Notes: generated by a model from the letters alone, not told the origin. DNA of 64,000 bases from Alphaproteobacteria bacterium (GCA_017308135.1 JAFKFM010000009.1:434001-498000); one strand, 5' to 3'. Shown: positions 44,578-53,487, numbered from the stretch's first letter. Program-made: numbers and translations.

Positions 44578-45606
44578 TTAGGAGCCCGAGCGGATTTCCT
44601 TCGTCCAACGCTGCAGCAGGCGGTCGCGTTCCGCGGCCGAGCCGTAGCGCACGAAGTCGTACTCGATCAACAGGATGTCCGACATGCGCGGGGCCTGCGG
44701 CGGGATGACCGAGTTCTTGTTCGACGGCAGCTGGAACGAGTTCGCCGCCGCACCCAGCGCCTGGGCCGCGGGCGACAGCGCCCAGTCGTAGAACTTTTTG
44801 GCGTTCGCCATGTTGCGCGTGCCCTTGATGATCGACATCGAGCCGATCTCGAAGCCCGTGCCCTCGCACGGCGCCACGATCTTCACCGGGGCGCCCGCGA
44901 CGACCTGCGTCACCGCGTCGTGCAGGAAGGTGATGCCGATCAGCGATTCGCCGGTCGCGGCGGCGCGCGCGGGAGCGGCACCCGAACGCGTGTACTGGTT
45001 CACGTTCGCGTGCATGCGGCGCATCACGTCGAACGCGGGTTCTTCGCCGAACAACTGCACGAGCGACGCCAGCATCGTATAGGCCGTGCCCGACGAGTTC
45101 GGGTCCGCGACCTGGATTTCGCCCTTGTATTCGGGGCGGGCGAGATCGCGCCAGCACTTGGGTTCGGGCAGGTTCTTCTGGGCGAGCGTGCGGGTGTTGA
45201 AGGAATAACCCAGCGCGCCCGAATAGATACCGACCGTGCGGTACTTCGAAATCTCGGCCTGGCGCACCGCCCAATCATGCAGGTCCTTCAAGACCGGCGA
45301 GCGGTATTCGGCCAGCAGGCCTTCTTCGGCCGCCTGAAGATGCGGGTCGCCCGTGCCGCCCCACCACACGTCGCCGCGCGGGTTGCGCGATTCGGCCTTC
45401 ACCTGGGCGTAGGTTTCGCCCGAGGATTTGCGGGTCATATTGACCTTAATGCCGGTCTCGCGCTCGAAATTGGCCGCCATCGGGCGGCACCATTCTTCTT
45501 GCACCGAGCAATAAAGCGTCAGCGAGCCTTGGGCTTGGGCGGCACCGGCGAATAGCGGAAATGCGGCGACGATTGCCGCTGAAGCGGCGTAACGAAGGGC
45601 GTTCAT
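44578..45606 (-). CDS. ABC transporter substrate-binding protein (Fe3+/AfuA-like), orphan
   Basis: 342 residues from the ATG at 45606, with GGGAGAG upstream. The signal peptide MNALRYAASAAIVAAFPLFA ends near AQA-QG. The mature protein is a family-1 type binding protein: LTLYCSVQEEWCRPMAANFE, RKSSGETYAQVKAESRNPRG, DVWWGGTGDPHLQAAEEGLL and VADPNSSGTAYTMLASLVQL. The ligand may be iron, an organophosphate or a sugar. No permease or ATPase gene lies near it. Confidence 0.9.
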   Translation of the reverse strand: MNALRYAASAAIVAAFPLFAGAAQAQGSLTLYCSVQEEWCRPMAANFERETGIKVNMTRKSSGETYAQVKAESRNPRGDVWWGGTGDPHLQAAEEGLLAEYRSPVLKDLHDWAVRQAEISKYRTVGIYSGALGYSFNTRTLAQKNLPEPKCWRDLARPEYKGEIQVADPNSSGTAYTMLASLVQLFGEEPAFDVMRRMHANVNQYTRSGAAPARAAATGESLIGITFLHDAVTQVVAGAPVKIVAPCEGTGFEIGSMSIIKGTRNMANAKKFYDWALSPAAQALGAAANSFQLPSNKNSVIPPQAPRMSDILLIEYDFVRYGSAAERDRLLQRWTKEIRSGS

Positions 45607-45926
45607 CTCTCTCTCCCTGAAGGACGCGGGGGCGGATCCCCCATATCGCGACTTATGGTTACGATTTGATGACATTCCGGCCGCGCGCGCAAGTGCAAGG
45701 CGCAGGCTGAAGGCCCGCATATCGCGGTGCGAAATGTGACCGGCGCTGGGCCTCGCACGATCCGAAAACGGCTGCGAGGCTTCTTCATCGACCTGAAGAT
45801 TCTCTTAACCGGGCCATGCGTTTAATAGGGGACTGGAAGCGCCGTCCAAGCCCCGGACGGCGCATCCGGCGCGACCGGATTTCGCTATAATTCGGCCGCA
45901 CCGAACCTCCTGCCAGGCCATCCGCC
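45607..45926. promoter_or_regulatory. Divergent control region with tandem hairpins
   Basis: 320 bases between the binding-protein gene and the CheZ-like gene. GCGCCGTCC (45839-45847) pairs with GGACGGCGC (45855-45863). It is followed directly by ATCCGG-CGCGA-CCGGAT (45864-45880) and then TATAAT at 45886-45891, a candidate -10 box for the CheZ operon. A G5/C5 hairpin lies near 45628-45642, next to the binding-protein gene. Functions are inferred. Confidence 0.45.
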
Positions 45927-46808
45927 ATGCCGAAAAACCAGCTTTCCGACGACGACTATTTCGCGATCGAGGACGCGCTGCAAAACAGCGCGCGCGGCCG
46001 CGCCTTCCTGCGTATGCGCGACCAGCGCCAGCGCTTGGTGGCGGTGGACGAGGCCCGGCGCATCGCGTCGTCGTTGCGCGAATGGACCTTGCGCCAGTTC
46101 GAGGTGCAGAAGGAAGCGACCAGCCTGGAAGTGCTGCGCGCCGAGCTGCAAAGCATGGCCGCCCATATCCAGACCGCGAAACAGGAAATCGCCGCCCTGC
46201 ACGAGAAAGATCACAAGATCGAATCCTCGGCGAACCGGATCGTTACCGCGACCAGCGAGCTCGACCAGATCGTCCAGGCGACCGAGCGCGCGACGTCGGA
46301 CATCCTGAACGCCGCCGAGCGCGTGATGGAAATCGCCGGTGCCCTGCCCGCCGACCTTGCCGAGCAAGGCCAGATCCTGACCGATCAGGCGACCGAGATC
46401 TTCACCGCCTGCTCGTTCCAGGACATCACCGGCCAGCGCATCTCGAAGGTCGTCAACACGCTGCGCTATATCGACCAGCGCGTCGCCGCGATGGTCGAGA
46501 TTTGGGGGGCCGACGCGCTATCGGGCGTCAAACCCGCCGCCGCCCCGGCCGCCGACAGCCGCGCCGACAGCCATCTGCTAAACGGCCCGTCGCTGCCCGG
46601 CCAAGGCCGCACCCAGGACGAGATCGACGCGCTGCTGAACGGTGCCATGGCCGATACGCCCGACGCCGAACCGATGCCGGAACCCGCCCCCGTATCGCCG
46701 CCCCCGGCCCCCAATGCCGCCCCGCCGGCCGCGAAGGCCCCGGCGCCCGAACCCGCCGCGGCCGGTGCGACGTCTTCGCAAGCCGATATCGACAAATTGT
46801 TCGGATGA
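45927..46808 (+). CDS. CheZ-like protein phosphatase with two CheY-binding-type motifs
   Basis: 293 residues. A long helical hairpin (about 45-195) carries the CheZ catalytic motif Asp166-Ile-Thr-Gly-Gln170 (ACSFQDITGQRISKVV). In CheZ the equivalent Asp and Gln act on phospho-CheY. A disordered Ala/Pro-rich tail then holds TQDEIDALLNG (229-239), nearly identical to the FliM N-terminal CheY-binding peptide, and a C-terminal SQADIDKLFG (284-293), resembling the CheZ C-terminal CheY-binding peptide. It is followed by an unknown gene 82 bases away and is part of the chemotaxis neighbourhood. Confidence 0.85.
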   Translation: MPKNQLSDDDYFAIEDALQNSARGRAFLRMRDQRQRLVAVDEARRIASSLREWTLRQFEVQKEATSLEVLRAELQSMAAHIQTAKQEIAALHEKDHKIESSANRIVTATSELDQIVQATERATSDILNAAERVMEIAGALPADLAEQGQILTDQATEIFTACSFQDITGQRISKVVNTLRYIDQRVAAMVEIWGADALSGVKPAAAPAADSRADSHLLNGPSLPGQGRTQDEIDALLNGAMADTPDAEPMPEPAPVSPPPAPNAAPPAAKAPAPEPAAAGATSSQADIDKLFG

Positions 46809-46890
46809 GCTTGATGTCCGATCCGGAGCGCTACCGGGTGCGGTCAAGTGTCTGTGGAAACTTCGCCGCCGGACCGTTAAACATTCTTAT

Positions 46891-48015
46891 ATGACACCGT
46901 CTGACCCAGCCCACCCCAGCGCCGCCGAAGCGCCCAAAGCGCCCCCCGCGGGCGCTTCGACGCCGGCCGAACCGGCCGCCGCCGGCGCGGCGGGCGGCGA
47001 GGAGGAATTCGACGCCGAAAGTCAGGACGCGCTCCATATCCTGCCGCTGCGCATCATCCCGCTGGAAACGCCCGGCCTGCGCCGCCTGCGCCTGATCAAG
47101 AACGTGCGTCTCGATACGGTGATCGAGCTCTACAAGGACCAAAGCCACAAATCGGCCCAGGTCCCGCTGGAGACGCTGCACTCGGTCTTCCAAAGCTACG
47201 GCGAACAGCTGCGCAAGGACATGCCGATCCTGCAGAACCTGGCGACCGTGCCGTCGTTCGACGTGTACACGCTGCGCCTCGCCATGCGGCAATTGAAACT
47301 GCCGGTCGACGAGAAAAAGGACCTGCAGCTTTCCGAGGGCAAGCGCCGCGAACTGACCGAGCATATGAAGGCGTTCACCCACCCGCTGATCCAGCAGATC
47401 TATGGCGGGACCGAGATCGAGGTGAACGACGTTTCCGACATTCTGCGCCTGATCGCCAATCCCAACCGGGAAGACGCGCTCAAGAATCTGCGCGCGATGT
47501 CGCAGAAGCTGAACGTGCCGCTGACCGAGATTCCGCGCTTCCTGGAGGATTACGGCGACACGTATTTGTCGCTCGCCTATTTCAAATCCTGCCTCGACAC
47601 GGTCGTGCCGCAGGTCCAGGGCTTCCTCGACTGGATCAAGCCGCTCGAAGAAAACCAGATGATCAAGCACGACCGCCTGTCGAAGCAGATGCTCGACAAG
47701 GTGAAGGATTCGCTGTCGGGCGTGATCATCTCGCTGACCGGCCGTTTCGAATCCTTCAATCGCAAGAGCAGCGATTTCTGGAAGGACATCAACGCCAATT
47801 CCTTCGCGCAGATGAAGGATCTGGTGTTCTCCAACCACCGCTCGATGGGCGGCGTGTTGTGCGGCCTCGCGGTCAAGATGCAGCTGTGGCGCGAACGCTT
47901 CCCCACCGCGGGCGGCGGGCCCAACAAGCGCCTGGAATTCGTGCGCTCGGAAATCGTGCCCGGCATGCAGCTGATCGACGAGCTGGAAGCCGCCGCGCGG
48001 AAAATGAATATCTAA
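46891..48015 (+). CDS. Unrecognised conserved-looking protein beside chemotaxis genes
   Basis: 374 residues from the ATG at 46891. There is no good Shine-Dalgarno, so the start is uncertain. After a Pro/Ala-rich acidic N-terminus (residues 1-45) the protein is mostly alpha-helical, with LHILPLRIIPLETPGLRRLR, LTEHMKAFTHPLIQQIYGGT and DYGDTYLSLAYFKSCLD. There is no signal peptide or membrane span. It sits downstream of the CheZ-like gene and converges with a PAS-like gene; a role in motility or chemotaxis is guessed from position only. Confidence 0.6.
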   Translation: MTPSDPAHPSAAEAPKAPPAGASTPAEPAAAGAAGGEEEFDAESQDALHILPLRIIPLETPGLRRLRLIKNVRLDTVIELYKDQSHKSAQVPLETLHSVFQSYGEQLRKDMPILQNLATVPSFDVYTLRLAMRQLKLPVDEKKDLQLSEGKRRELTEHMKAFTHPLIQQIYGGTEIEVNDVSDILRLIANPNREDALKNLRAMSQKLNVPLTEIPRFLEDYGDTYLSLAYFKSCLDTVVPQVQGFLDWIKPLEENQMIKHDRLSKQMLDKVKDSLSGVIISLTGRFESFNRKSSDFWKDINANSFAQMKDLVFSNHRSMGGVLCGLAVKMQLWRERFPTAGGGPNKRLEFVRSEIVPGMQLIDELEAAARKMNI

Positions 48016-48704
48016 ATCGCGCGGGCGAGGCAGATCATCGCGGCCGCACGGCGGCGGAACGCGACGCGTTTGGCCGACACCATCACCGGCGTCACCATCC
48101 CTTCCAGCGTTTTGAGCGCGGTCGGGAACGGCGCGCAAGGAACCAGCGGCCCGGTCGCAGCCATCAATATCGTGAACGTGCCCGGCAGCGCGAAATGTGC
48201 GCCCAATGCCGTGCCGATCAAGTCGAAATCCGATCCCGCCATCAATTGGCGGAAGGTTTCGTTCATCCACAGAATTTCGCCCGGCGTTTCGCCGTCGGCC
48301 GCACAGATCGAAAGCGCGATCGGCAGCCCGTCCAGCGCTTCGGCGATCTGCGCTTCGATCGCATCGGCCAGCGCGTTGCTGGCGAAAGGAAAGCTCAGCA
48401 AGAAGGTCGACGGCCCGGTGCGCACCGCGCGCAGGATGCCCACGACATCGCGCCCGAACAGCCAATCGCCTTCGCAAGCGATGGCGGCCGTGGCACCCAA
48501 CGCCAACGGGTTCAAAGCGGCGGCGAATTTGGCGCGGGCGATTTCGTCGTCGCCCAAGCCGCCGCCGGTCGCCCCTTGCGCTTCGGGAAATTCGGCGTGG
48601 AACAGCGCGTCGCCCCACACGAGGCGCGCCTTGCCGGCGTCGCCGCCCGGCAATTCGACGATCGCGATCCCGCCGTTGGTCTCGAAATTCTCGACGCTGG
48701 CCAT
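48012..48704 (-). CDS. PAS-like domain protein of unknown function
   Basis: 230 residues. The C-terminal half (LPIALSICAADGETPGEILW and MNETFRQLMAGSDFDLIGTA) has the rhythm of a PAS sensor domain, while the N-terminal half is unassigned. No kinase or output domain follows. It overlaps the stop of the preceding convergent gene by four bases and lies in the cheW-cheA group, so it may sense a signal for that pathway. The start ATG at 48704 is followed closely by good coding; an RBS-occluding hairpin lies upstream. Confidence 0.6.
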   Translation of the reverse strand: MASVENFETNGGIAIVELPGGDAGKARLVWGDALFHAEFPEAQGATGGGLGDDEIARAKFAAALNPLALGATAAIACEGDWLFGRDVVGILRAVRTGPSTFLLSFPFASNALADAIEAQIAEALDGLPIALSICAADGETPGEILWMNETFRQLMAGSDFDLIGTALGAHFALPGTFTILMAATGPLVPCAPFPTALKTLEGMVTPVMVSAKRVAFRRRAAAMICLARAI

Positions 48705-48709
48705 GCCCG

Positions 48710-48729
48710 TTCTCCCCGTCGGGGGAGAA
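48710..48729 (-). promoter_or_regulatory. Hairpin enclosing the ribosome binding site of the PAS-like gene
   Basis: On the minus strand TTCTCCCC pairs with GGGGAGAA around a four-base loop, and the GGGGAG is the Shine-Dalgarno sequence, five bases from the ATG. It lies 22 bases after the CheW stop. It may lower translation or work as a weak terminator. Confidence 0.5.
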
Positions 48730-48751
48730 TAGGCATTAGATCAAGTGGGGC

Positions 48752-49264
48752 TCAAGCCGCTTCCGCGCCGCGCTTCACTTTAAGATCGAGCAGGCGGGCC
48801 ACTTCCAGCACGACCAGAAGCTTGCCTTTGAGGCGATAGATGCCGGCCGAGACGTCGCGCCAGCGCGGGTCGAGCGTGGCGGGATTGCGTTCGTAGGAAT
48901 CGGCCGACAGCGACAGAACCTCGCCCACATTGTCGACCATCAGGGCGTAAAGCTCGCCCTTGAAATCGACGACGACGTTCATGCCCGCGGCATTGCCCTC
49001 GCGCTTGGGCAGCCCCAGGCGGCGGCGCACGTCGATCGCGGTCACGATGCGCCCGCGCAAGTTCAAGGCGCCCGCGACTTCCGGCGGCGCCATGGGAACG
49101 CGCGTGATGCGCTGGGGGCCCAGCACGTCCTGCACGGTCAAAACGGGAATGCCAAACAGCTGGTCGGCGACCGTCATGGTGACGAAATCGCTGCCGGCGG
49201 TGGCGCCGAACGCGGCGGTTTCGACGGCGCCGGGCTTATTGGCGATGGCGGGAAGATTGGACAT
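48752..49264 (-). CDS. cheW: Chemotaxis coupling protein CheW
   Basis: 170 residues. The SH3-like CheW fold is seen in VTMTVADQLFGIPVLTVQDV, APPEVAGALNLRGRIVTAID, YALMVDNVGEVLSLSAD and GIYRLKGKLLVVLEVARLL. An N-terminal 25-residue extension is present. It bridges receptors and CheA at the inner membrane. It lies 17 bases downstream of the hybrid cheA gene. Confidence 0.93.
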   Translation of the reverse strand: MSNLPAIANKPGAVETAAFGATAGSDFVTMTVADQLFGIPVLTVQDVLGPQRITRVPMAPPEVAGALNLRGRIVTAIDVRRRLGLPKREGNAAGMNVVVDFKGELYALMVDNVGEVLSLSADSYERNPATLDPRWRDVSAGIYRLKGKLLVVLEVARLLDLKVKRGAEAA

Positions 49265-49281
49265 GGATGTCTATCCTTCGA

Positions 49282-52008
49282 TCACTCGGCCGCCGAACGG
49301 CCGCCCAATTCGGACAGCGAGGCGAGCAGGCCTTCGCGATCCAGCTTGGGAATGAAATCGGTGAAGCCCACGCGGCGCGCGCGGTCGATATCGGCCGGAT
49401 GCGTGTGCGAGGACAAGGCCAGGATCGGCGTTTCTCGGAACTTCTCGGACCGGCGCAGCGTCTCGGCGAAATCGAAGCCGGACATGCCGGGCATTTCGAT
49501 GTCGGAAACGATGACGTCGAACTCGCGCCCGCTTTCGCACAGCGTCAACGCCTGGGCGGCCGTATCGGCCGTCGTCACGTCGTAGCCGGCGACTTGCAGG
49601 ATCGGCTGGAGCAGGTTGCGGAAGAACGGGCTGTCGTCGACCAGCAGCAGGCGGCGCGCCTGCGTCTGGGCGCCGAACGGCTGATCCGACTTGCCGAACC
49701 AATCGCCGAAGGCCTGCGCCAGATAATGCGCGGTGTCGATCACGTCGGTCGCCTTGCCCGAGATGATCGCCGACCCGACCATGCCGGGGCGCGCGTTGTT
49801 CATCTCGATCGACAGGCGTTCCTCGACGATATCGACGATCTCGTCGACCAGCAGACCCATATTCCGGTTGCGATCGGCGAAGACCAGGATCGGCTGACGG
49901 CCTTCCGAACGGATGCCGTAGTTCGGATCGATCGTCACCAGCGGCATCAGCTTGCCGCGATACTGCAGCACCGGCTTGCCGTCGGAATACTCGATCTGCG
50001 CGGCGTCGGTTTCCTCCAAACGCGCGATCAGCGACAGCGGCACCGCCTTGGGCGCTTGACCGCCCGCGCGGAAGACGAGAAGCGCCACACGCTCGCCTTC
50101 GCTGCGCGCGACTTCGGTCACGGCTTGGTCGGCCTGGGCTTCCGACATCGTCGCCGCCGAAGCGCCCGTGCCCGCTGCGATCCCGTTGGGATCGAGGATC
50201 ATGATGACCGAGCCGTCGCCCAGGATCGTGTTGCCCGAGAACATCGGAATGTCGCGCAGGATCGGCGCCACCGGCTTGACCACGATTTCTTCGGTGTCGA
50301 ACACGCGGTCGACCATAATGCCGAAGGTGTAGTTGCCGACTTGCGTGACGACGATGAAGCTCTTGTCGTCGTCCATGGCGCGCGTTTCGCCCAGGCGCAG
50401 CGTGTCGTGCAGCGACACCAGCGGCAGCAGGCGGTTGCGCAAGCGCAGGAAAGGCGCGTCGTTGACGCGCTCGACCGTCGTTTCCGAATTGCCGTGCGCG
50501 CGCACGAGTTCGAGCACGCTGATCTGCGGGATCGCGAAACGCTCGCCCGAGCATTCGACGATCAGCGCCGACACGATGGCGAGGGTCAGCGGAATCTTGA
50601 TGACGAAGGCGGTACCCTTGCCGCGCTGGAATTTGAGCTCGACCGTGCCGCCGATCTTTTCGATGTTGGTGCGCACGACGTCCATGCCCACGCCGCGGCC
50701 CGAGACCGAGGTGACCTGGGCGGCCGTCGAGAAGCCGGCGGCGAAGATGAATTGCGCGGCCTGCTGATCGGACATGGCGGCGATTTCGGCTTCGCTCGCC
50801 ACGCCGTTCTGCACGGCCTTCTGCTTGATGCGGTCGATGTTGAGACCGCGGCCGTCGTCCTTGATCTCGATGATGATATGGCCGCCTTCGTGGAAGGCGT
50901 TCAAAATCACCTTGCCCGTTTCGGGCTTGCCGGCGGCGCGGCGCTCGTCCGGCGGTTCCAGCCCGTGATCGGCGCAGTTGCGCACGAGATGGGTCAGCGG
51001 ATCCTTGATGAGCTCCAGAACCTGGCGATCAAGCTCGGTCTCCTGACCGTGCATCAGCAGGTCGATCTTCTTGCCGAGTTCGTGGCTGAGATCGCGGATC
51101 AAGCGCGGCAGCTTCGACCAGGCGTTGCCGATCGGCTGCATGCGCGTCTTCATGACGCCTTCCTGCAACTCCGACGTCACGTGGTTGAGGCGCTGCAAGG
51201 GCGCGGCGAACTCGCTGTCCTTCTGCGAGCGCAGAATTTGGAGCAGCTGGTTGCGGGTCAGCACGAGCTCGGAAACCATCGTCATCAGGTTTTCGAGCAC
51301 GTCGACATTGACGCGGATCGACGAGGCGGCGATGGCGGATTCGGCCGTTTCCGCCTTGGCGGGCGGGGGTGCGGCGGAAGCCGCGACCGGCGGCTTGGCG
51401 GCCGCGGCGACGGGTGCCGGGGCCGGCGCGGCGGCGACGGGAACCGGCGGCGGCGCTGCGGGCGTCGCACCGCCCTTCTCGGCGGCGATGGCGTCGGCGA
51501 CGGCGGCGGTTTTGTGCGCAGGCACCGGCACGAAACCATGCTCGTCGGGTTCGGGTTCGGCCGGCGTCGAGGCGAGCGCTTGCAACGGCACGGGCGAAGC
51601 CGGTGCGGCGGCGGCGGGCGCGGCCGCCCCCTTGCCGGCGGCGAAATCGTTCAGGCGTTGGATCAGATCGGAATCTTCGCCCTCGGGCTCGGCTTCCGTC
51701 TGCTCGAGCACCGACAACAGGCTTTTAATGCGATCGATCGATTCCAAGATCAGCGAGACCGCCGTGGTGTCGGCGACCAGTTCCTTGTCGCGGATCTTGT
51801 CGAGCAGGTTCTCGCCGGCATGCGCGACCTTTTCCAGGCGCGGCAGGCCCAAGAAACCGCACGTGCCCTTGATCGTGTGCATCATGCGGAAAATGCTGGA
51901 AACCAGACCCGGATCGTTCGGGTTCTGCTCGAGCTTCACGAGCTCGGTATCGAGCATGCCGAGATTTTCGTTGGTCTCGGTCAGGAAGTCCCGCAGCAGA
52001 TCGTCCAT
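49282..52008 (-). CDS. cheA: Hybrid chemotaxis histidine kinase CheA with C-terminal receiver
   Basis: 908 residues from the ATG at 52008 (MDDLLRDFLTETNENL), which has GGAG well placed upstream; an ATG nine codons earlier is less likely. In order: Hpt domain with His44 (RMMHTIKGTCGFLG), Ala/Pro-rich linker (about 120-235), dimerisation and ATPase domains (VLTRNQLLQILR, LTHLVRNCADHGLE, DDGRGLN, GRGVGMDVVRTNIEK), two CheW-like segments, then a receiver with the phospho-Asp in VIVSDIEMPGMSGFDF. The receiver may compete with CheY as phosphate sink. No CheY, CheR, CheB or receptor gene is nearby. Confidence 0.94.
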   Translation of the reverse strand: MDDLLRDFLTETNENLGMLDTELVKLEQNPNDPGLVSSIFRMMHTIKGTCGFLGLPRLEKVAHAGENLLDKIRDKELVADTTAVSLILESIDRIKSLLSVLEQTEAEPEGEDSDLIQRLNDFAAGKGAAAPAAAAPASPVPLQALASTPAEPEPDEHGFVPVPAHKTAAVADAIAAEKGGATPAAPPPVPVAAAPAPAPVAAAAKPPVAASAAPPPAKAETAESAIAASSIRVNVDVLENLMTMVSELVLTRNQLLQILRSQKDSEFAAPLQRLNHVTSELQEGVMKTRMQPIGNAWSKLPRLIRDLSHELGKKIDLLMHGQETELDRQVLELIKDPLTHLVRNCADHGLEPPDERRAAGKPETGKVILNAFHEGGHIIIEIKDDGRGLNIDRIKQKAVQNGVASEAEIAAMSDQQAAQFIFAAGFSTAAQVTSVSGRGVGMDVVRTNIEKIGGTVELKFQRGKGTAFVIKIPLTLAIVSALIVECSGERFAIPQISVLELVRAHGNSETTVERVNDAPFLRLRNRLLPLVSLHDTLRLGETRAMDDDKSFIVVTQVGNYTFGIMVDRVFDTEEIVVKPVAPILRDIPMFSGNTILGDGSVIMILDPNGIAAGTGASAATMSEAQADQAVTEVARSEGERVALLVFRAGGQAPKAVPLSLIARLEETDAAQIEYSDGKPVLQYRGKLMPLVTIDPNYGIRSEGRQPILVFADRNRNMGLLVDEIVDIVEERLSIEMNNARPGMVGSAIISGKATDVIDTAHYLAQAFGDWFGKSDQPFGAQTQARRLLLVDDSPFFRNLLQPILQVAGYDVTTADTAAQALTLCESGREFDVIVSDIEMPGMSGFDFAETLRRSEKFRETPILALSSHTHPADIDRARRVGFTDFIPKLDREGLLASLSELGGRSAAE

Positions 52009-52164
52009 CTTCGACTCCGTGGTCGCGAGGGCCATAAACGGGCCCGGCCATGCGTTTTCTTCGCGTATTTAAGGGCGAGACGCTTACCTGGAGCTTAATG
52101 CCGAACGCTTTATCGGACGAATCCCGCCGTTCTCCATCAAGTCTTTGATTCTGAAGGAATAGAC

Positions 52165-53487
52165 TTACTGGTCGCCCGCGACTTTTTCGCGCACGAAGCG
52201 CACATGCATGCGCAATTGATACAACGCGTCGTCGTAGGAATGCGGCAACTTCAACGATTCGACCGCTTTTTCGATGGACGACAACTCGGCACGGCAGGAT
52301 TCCCTGGCCGTCGGATCGGATTCGTTCAGCAGTCGTACCTCGATCGTCCGCAAGCGCTTGTACCAGCGATTGATCTTGCCGCGGATCTGCCAGCGATAGA
52401 TCGGCGGCGCCAAGCGCATCAGCGGGATCATCAGCGTGATCAGCGGGATCAGCATGACCAGCGTGCGCTCGATCAGCACGGCGAGCCAGAACGGCAGATA
52501 GGCGACGAGCACGCCGGGTCCGCGCCGCACCAGGCGCTCGCTATCCTCGTGTTCGGGGAAATCGAGATAGTCGAGCGAGGGGAACATGCCCGGCGGCGCG
52601 AACAACTGCCGCGGGCTATGCACTTCCTTCGCCGCCTTGAACAGCAATTGCACAAGGGCGGGATGCAGATCTTCGCGCACCGCGAGCTGCGCCACCGGGG
52701 CGAGCAGCACGAGGTCTTCGTTCGGTACGTCGCGCGCGAGATCGAGCGAGCCGCCCGGCAGCACGACCGAAGCGAGGAACGGGAAATTGTGCTTATAGGC
52801 TTCGTGGCGCGGGAAGCCGATCAGGCGCGCGCGCCCGCTTGCCAGCATATCGGCGAGGCCTTCGGGCGGGCGCGCCGACACGGCGAAGGCCGCGTCGATC
52901 CGCCGCTCGCGCAGCGCCACCAGCGCATCGCCCGTGCCCATCGCGACGGCTTGCACGTCGCTCGCCATATCGAAGCCGTTGGCGCGCAGCAATTGTCGCG
53001 CGAGGATTTGCGTGCCCGAGCCTTCCGGGCCGATCGCGATGCGCCGGCCGCGCATATCGGCGAGCTTGGTCACGCGCAAATCGGCGCGCACCATTAGCCA
53101 AACGGGCTCGTGAAAGACGGTCGCGAGCACGGCCACGCCCGGCGAGCCTTCCTCAGAGCCCACGCCGCCTTGCACGAAGCCGGCATCAGCGCGGTTCTCC
53201 CCGCCGCTCAACATATGCAGATTTTCAAGCGCGCCGGCGGTGCGCAGGATCTCGAGCTTCACCCCGTCGCGCGCCAAAATCTGCGCGTAGCGTTCGGCGA
53301 AGGCGGCATAGGACCCGCCTTCCGCCCCGGCGGCGAAGCGCAACGTGTCGGGCGGCGGCGGCGCCACGAACCGGAACGCGACATAGAACCCCGCCGCGAT
53401 CAGCAGCGCGATCGGTCCGTAGACCTTCGCCACCGCCGCCGCCAGCGTGCCCCAATCGCGCAGCCGCGCGCGCCACTTCCAATTCAT
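52165..53487 (-). CDS. Membrane-anchored TAXI-family TRAP solute-binding protein
   Basis: 440 residues. An N-terminal membrane span (YGPIALLIAAGFYVAFRFV) leads into a TAXI-type binding domain (DTLRFAAGAEGGSYAAFAER, ADAGFVQGGVG, RGRRIAIGPEGSGTQILARQ). A second hydrophobic segment (LIERTLVMLIPLITLMIPLM) precedes a cytoplasmic-looking helical tail rich in charged residues. The domain resembles TRAP binding proteins, but no TRAP permease genes are adjacent. It is the last gene of the protease-cyclase cluster, 63 bases after the cyclase. Confidence 0.85.
   Translation of the reverse strand: MNWKWRARLRDWGTLAAAVAKVYGPIALLIAAGFYVAFRFVAPPPPDTLRFAAGAEGGSYAAFAERYAQILARDGVKLEILRTAGALENLHMLSGGENRADAGFVQGGVGSEEGSPGVAVLATVFHEPVWLMVRADLRVTKLADMRGRRIAIGPEGSGTQILARQLLRANGFDMASDVQAVAMGTGDALVALRERRIDAAFAVSARPPEGLADMLASGRARLIGFPRHEAYKHNFPFLASVVLPGGSLDLARDVPNEDLVLLAPVAQLAVREDLHPALVQLLFKAAKEVHSPRQLFAPPGMFPSLDYLDFPEHEDSERLVRRGPGVLVAYLPFWLAVLIERTLVMLIPLITLMIPLMRLAPPIYRWQIRGKINRWYKRLRTIEVRLLNESDPTARESCRAELSSIEKAVESLKLPHSYDDALYQLRMHVRFVREKVAGDQ

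Noticed and set aside
45886-45891. A perfect TATAAT as proof of the CheZ operon promoter
   Set aside because: No matching -35 hexamer at 16-18 bases was found, so it is mentioned only as a candidate.
49267-52098. A 943-codon plus-strand frame opposite cheA
   Set aside because: Shadow of the CheA gene. The translation is rich in Gly, Arg and His repeats without a domain, and CheA domains are intact on the other strand.
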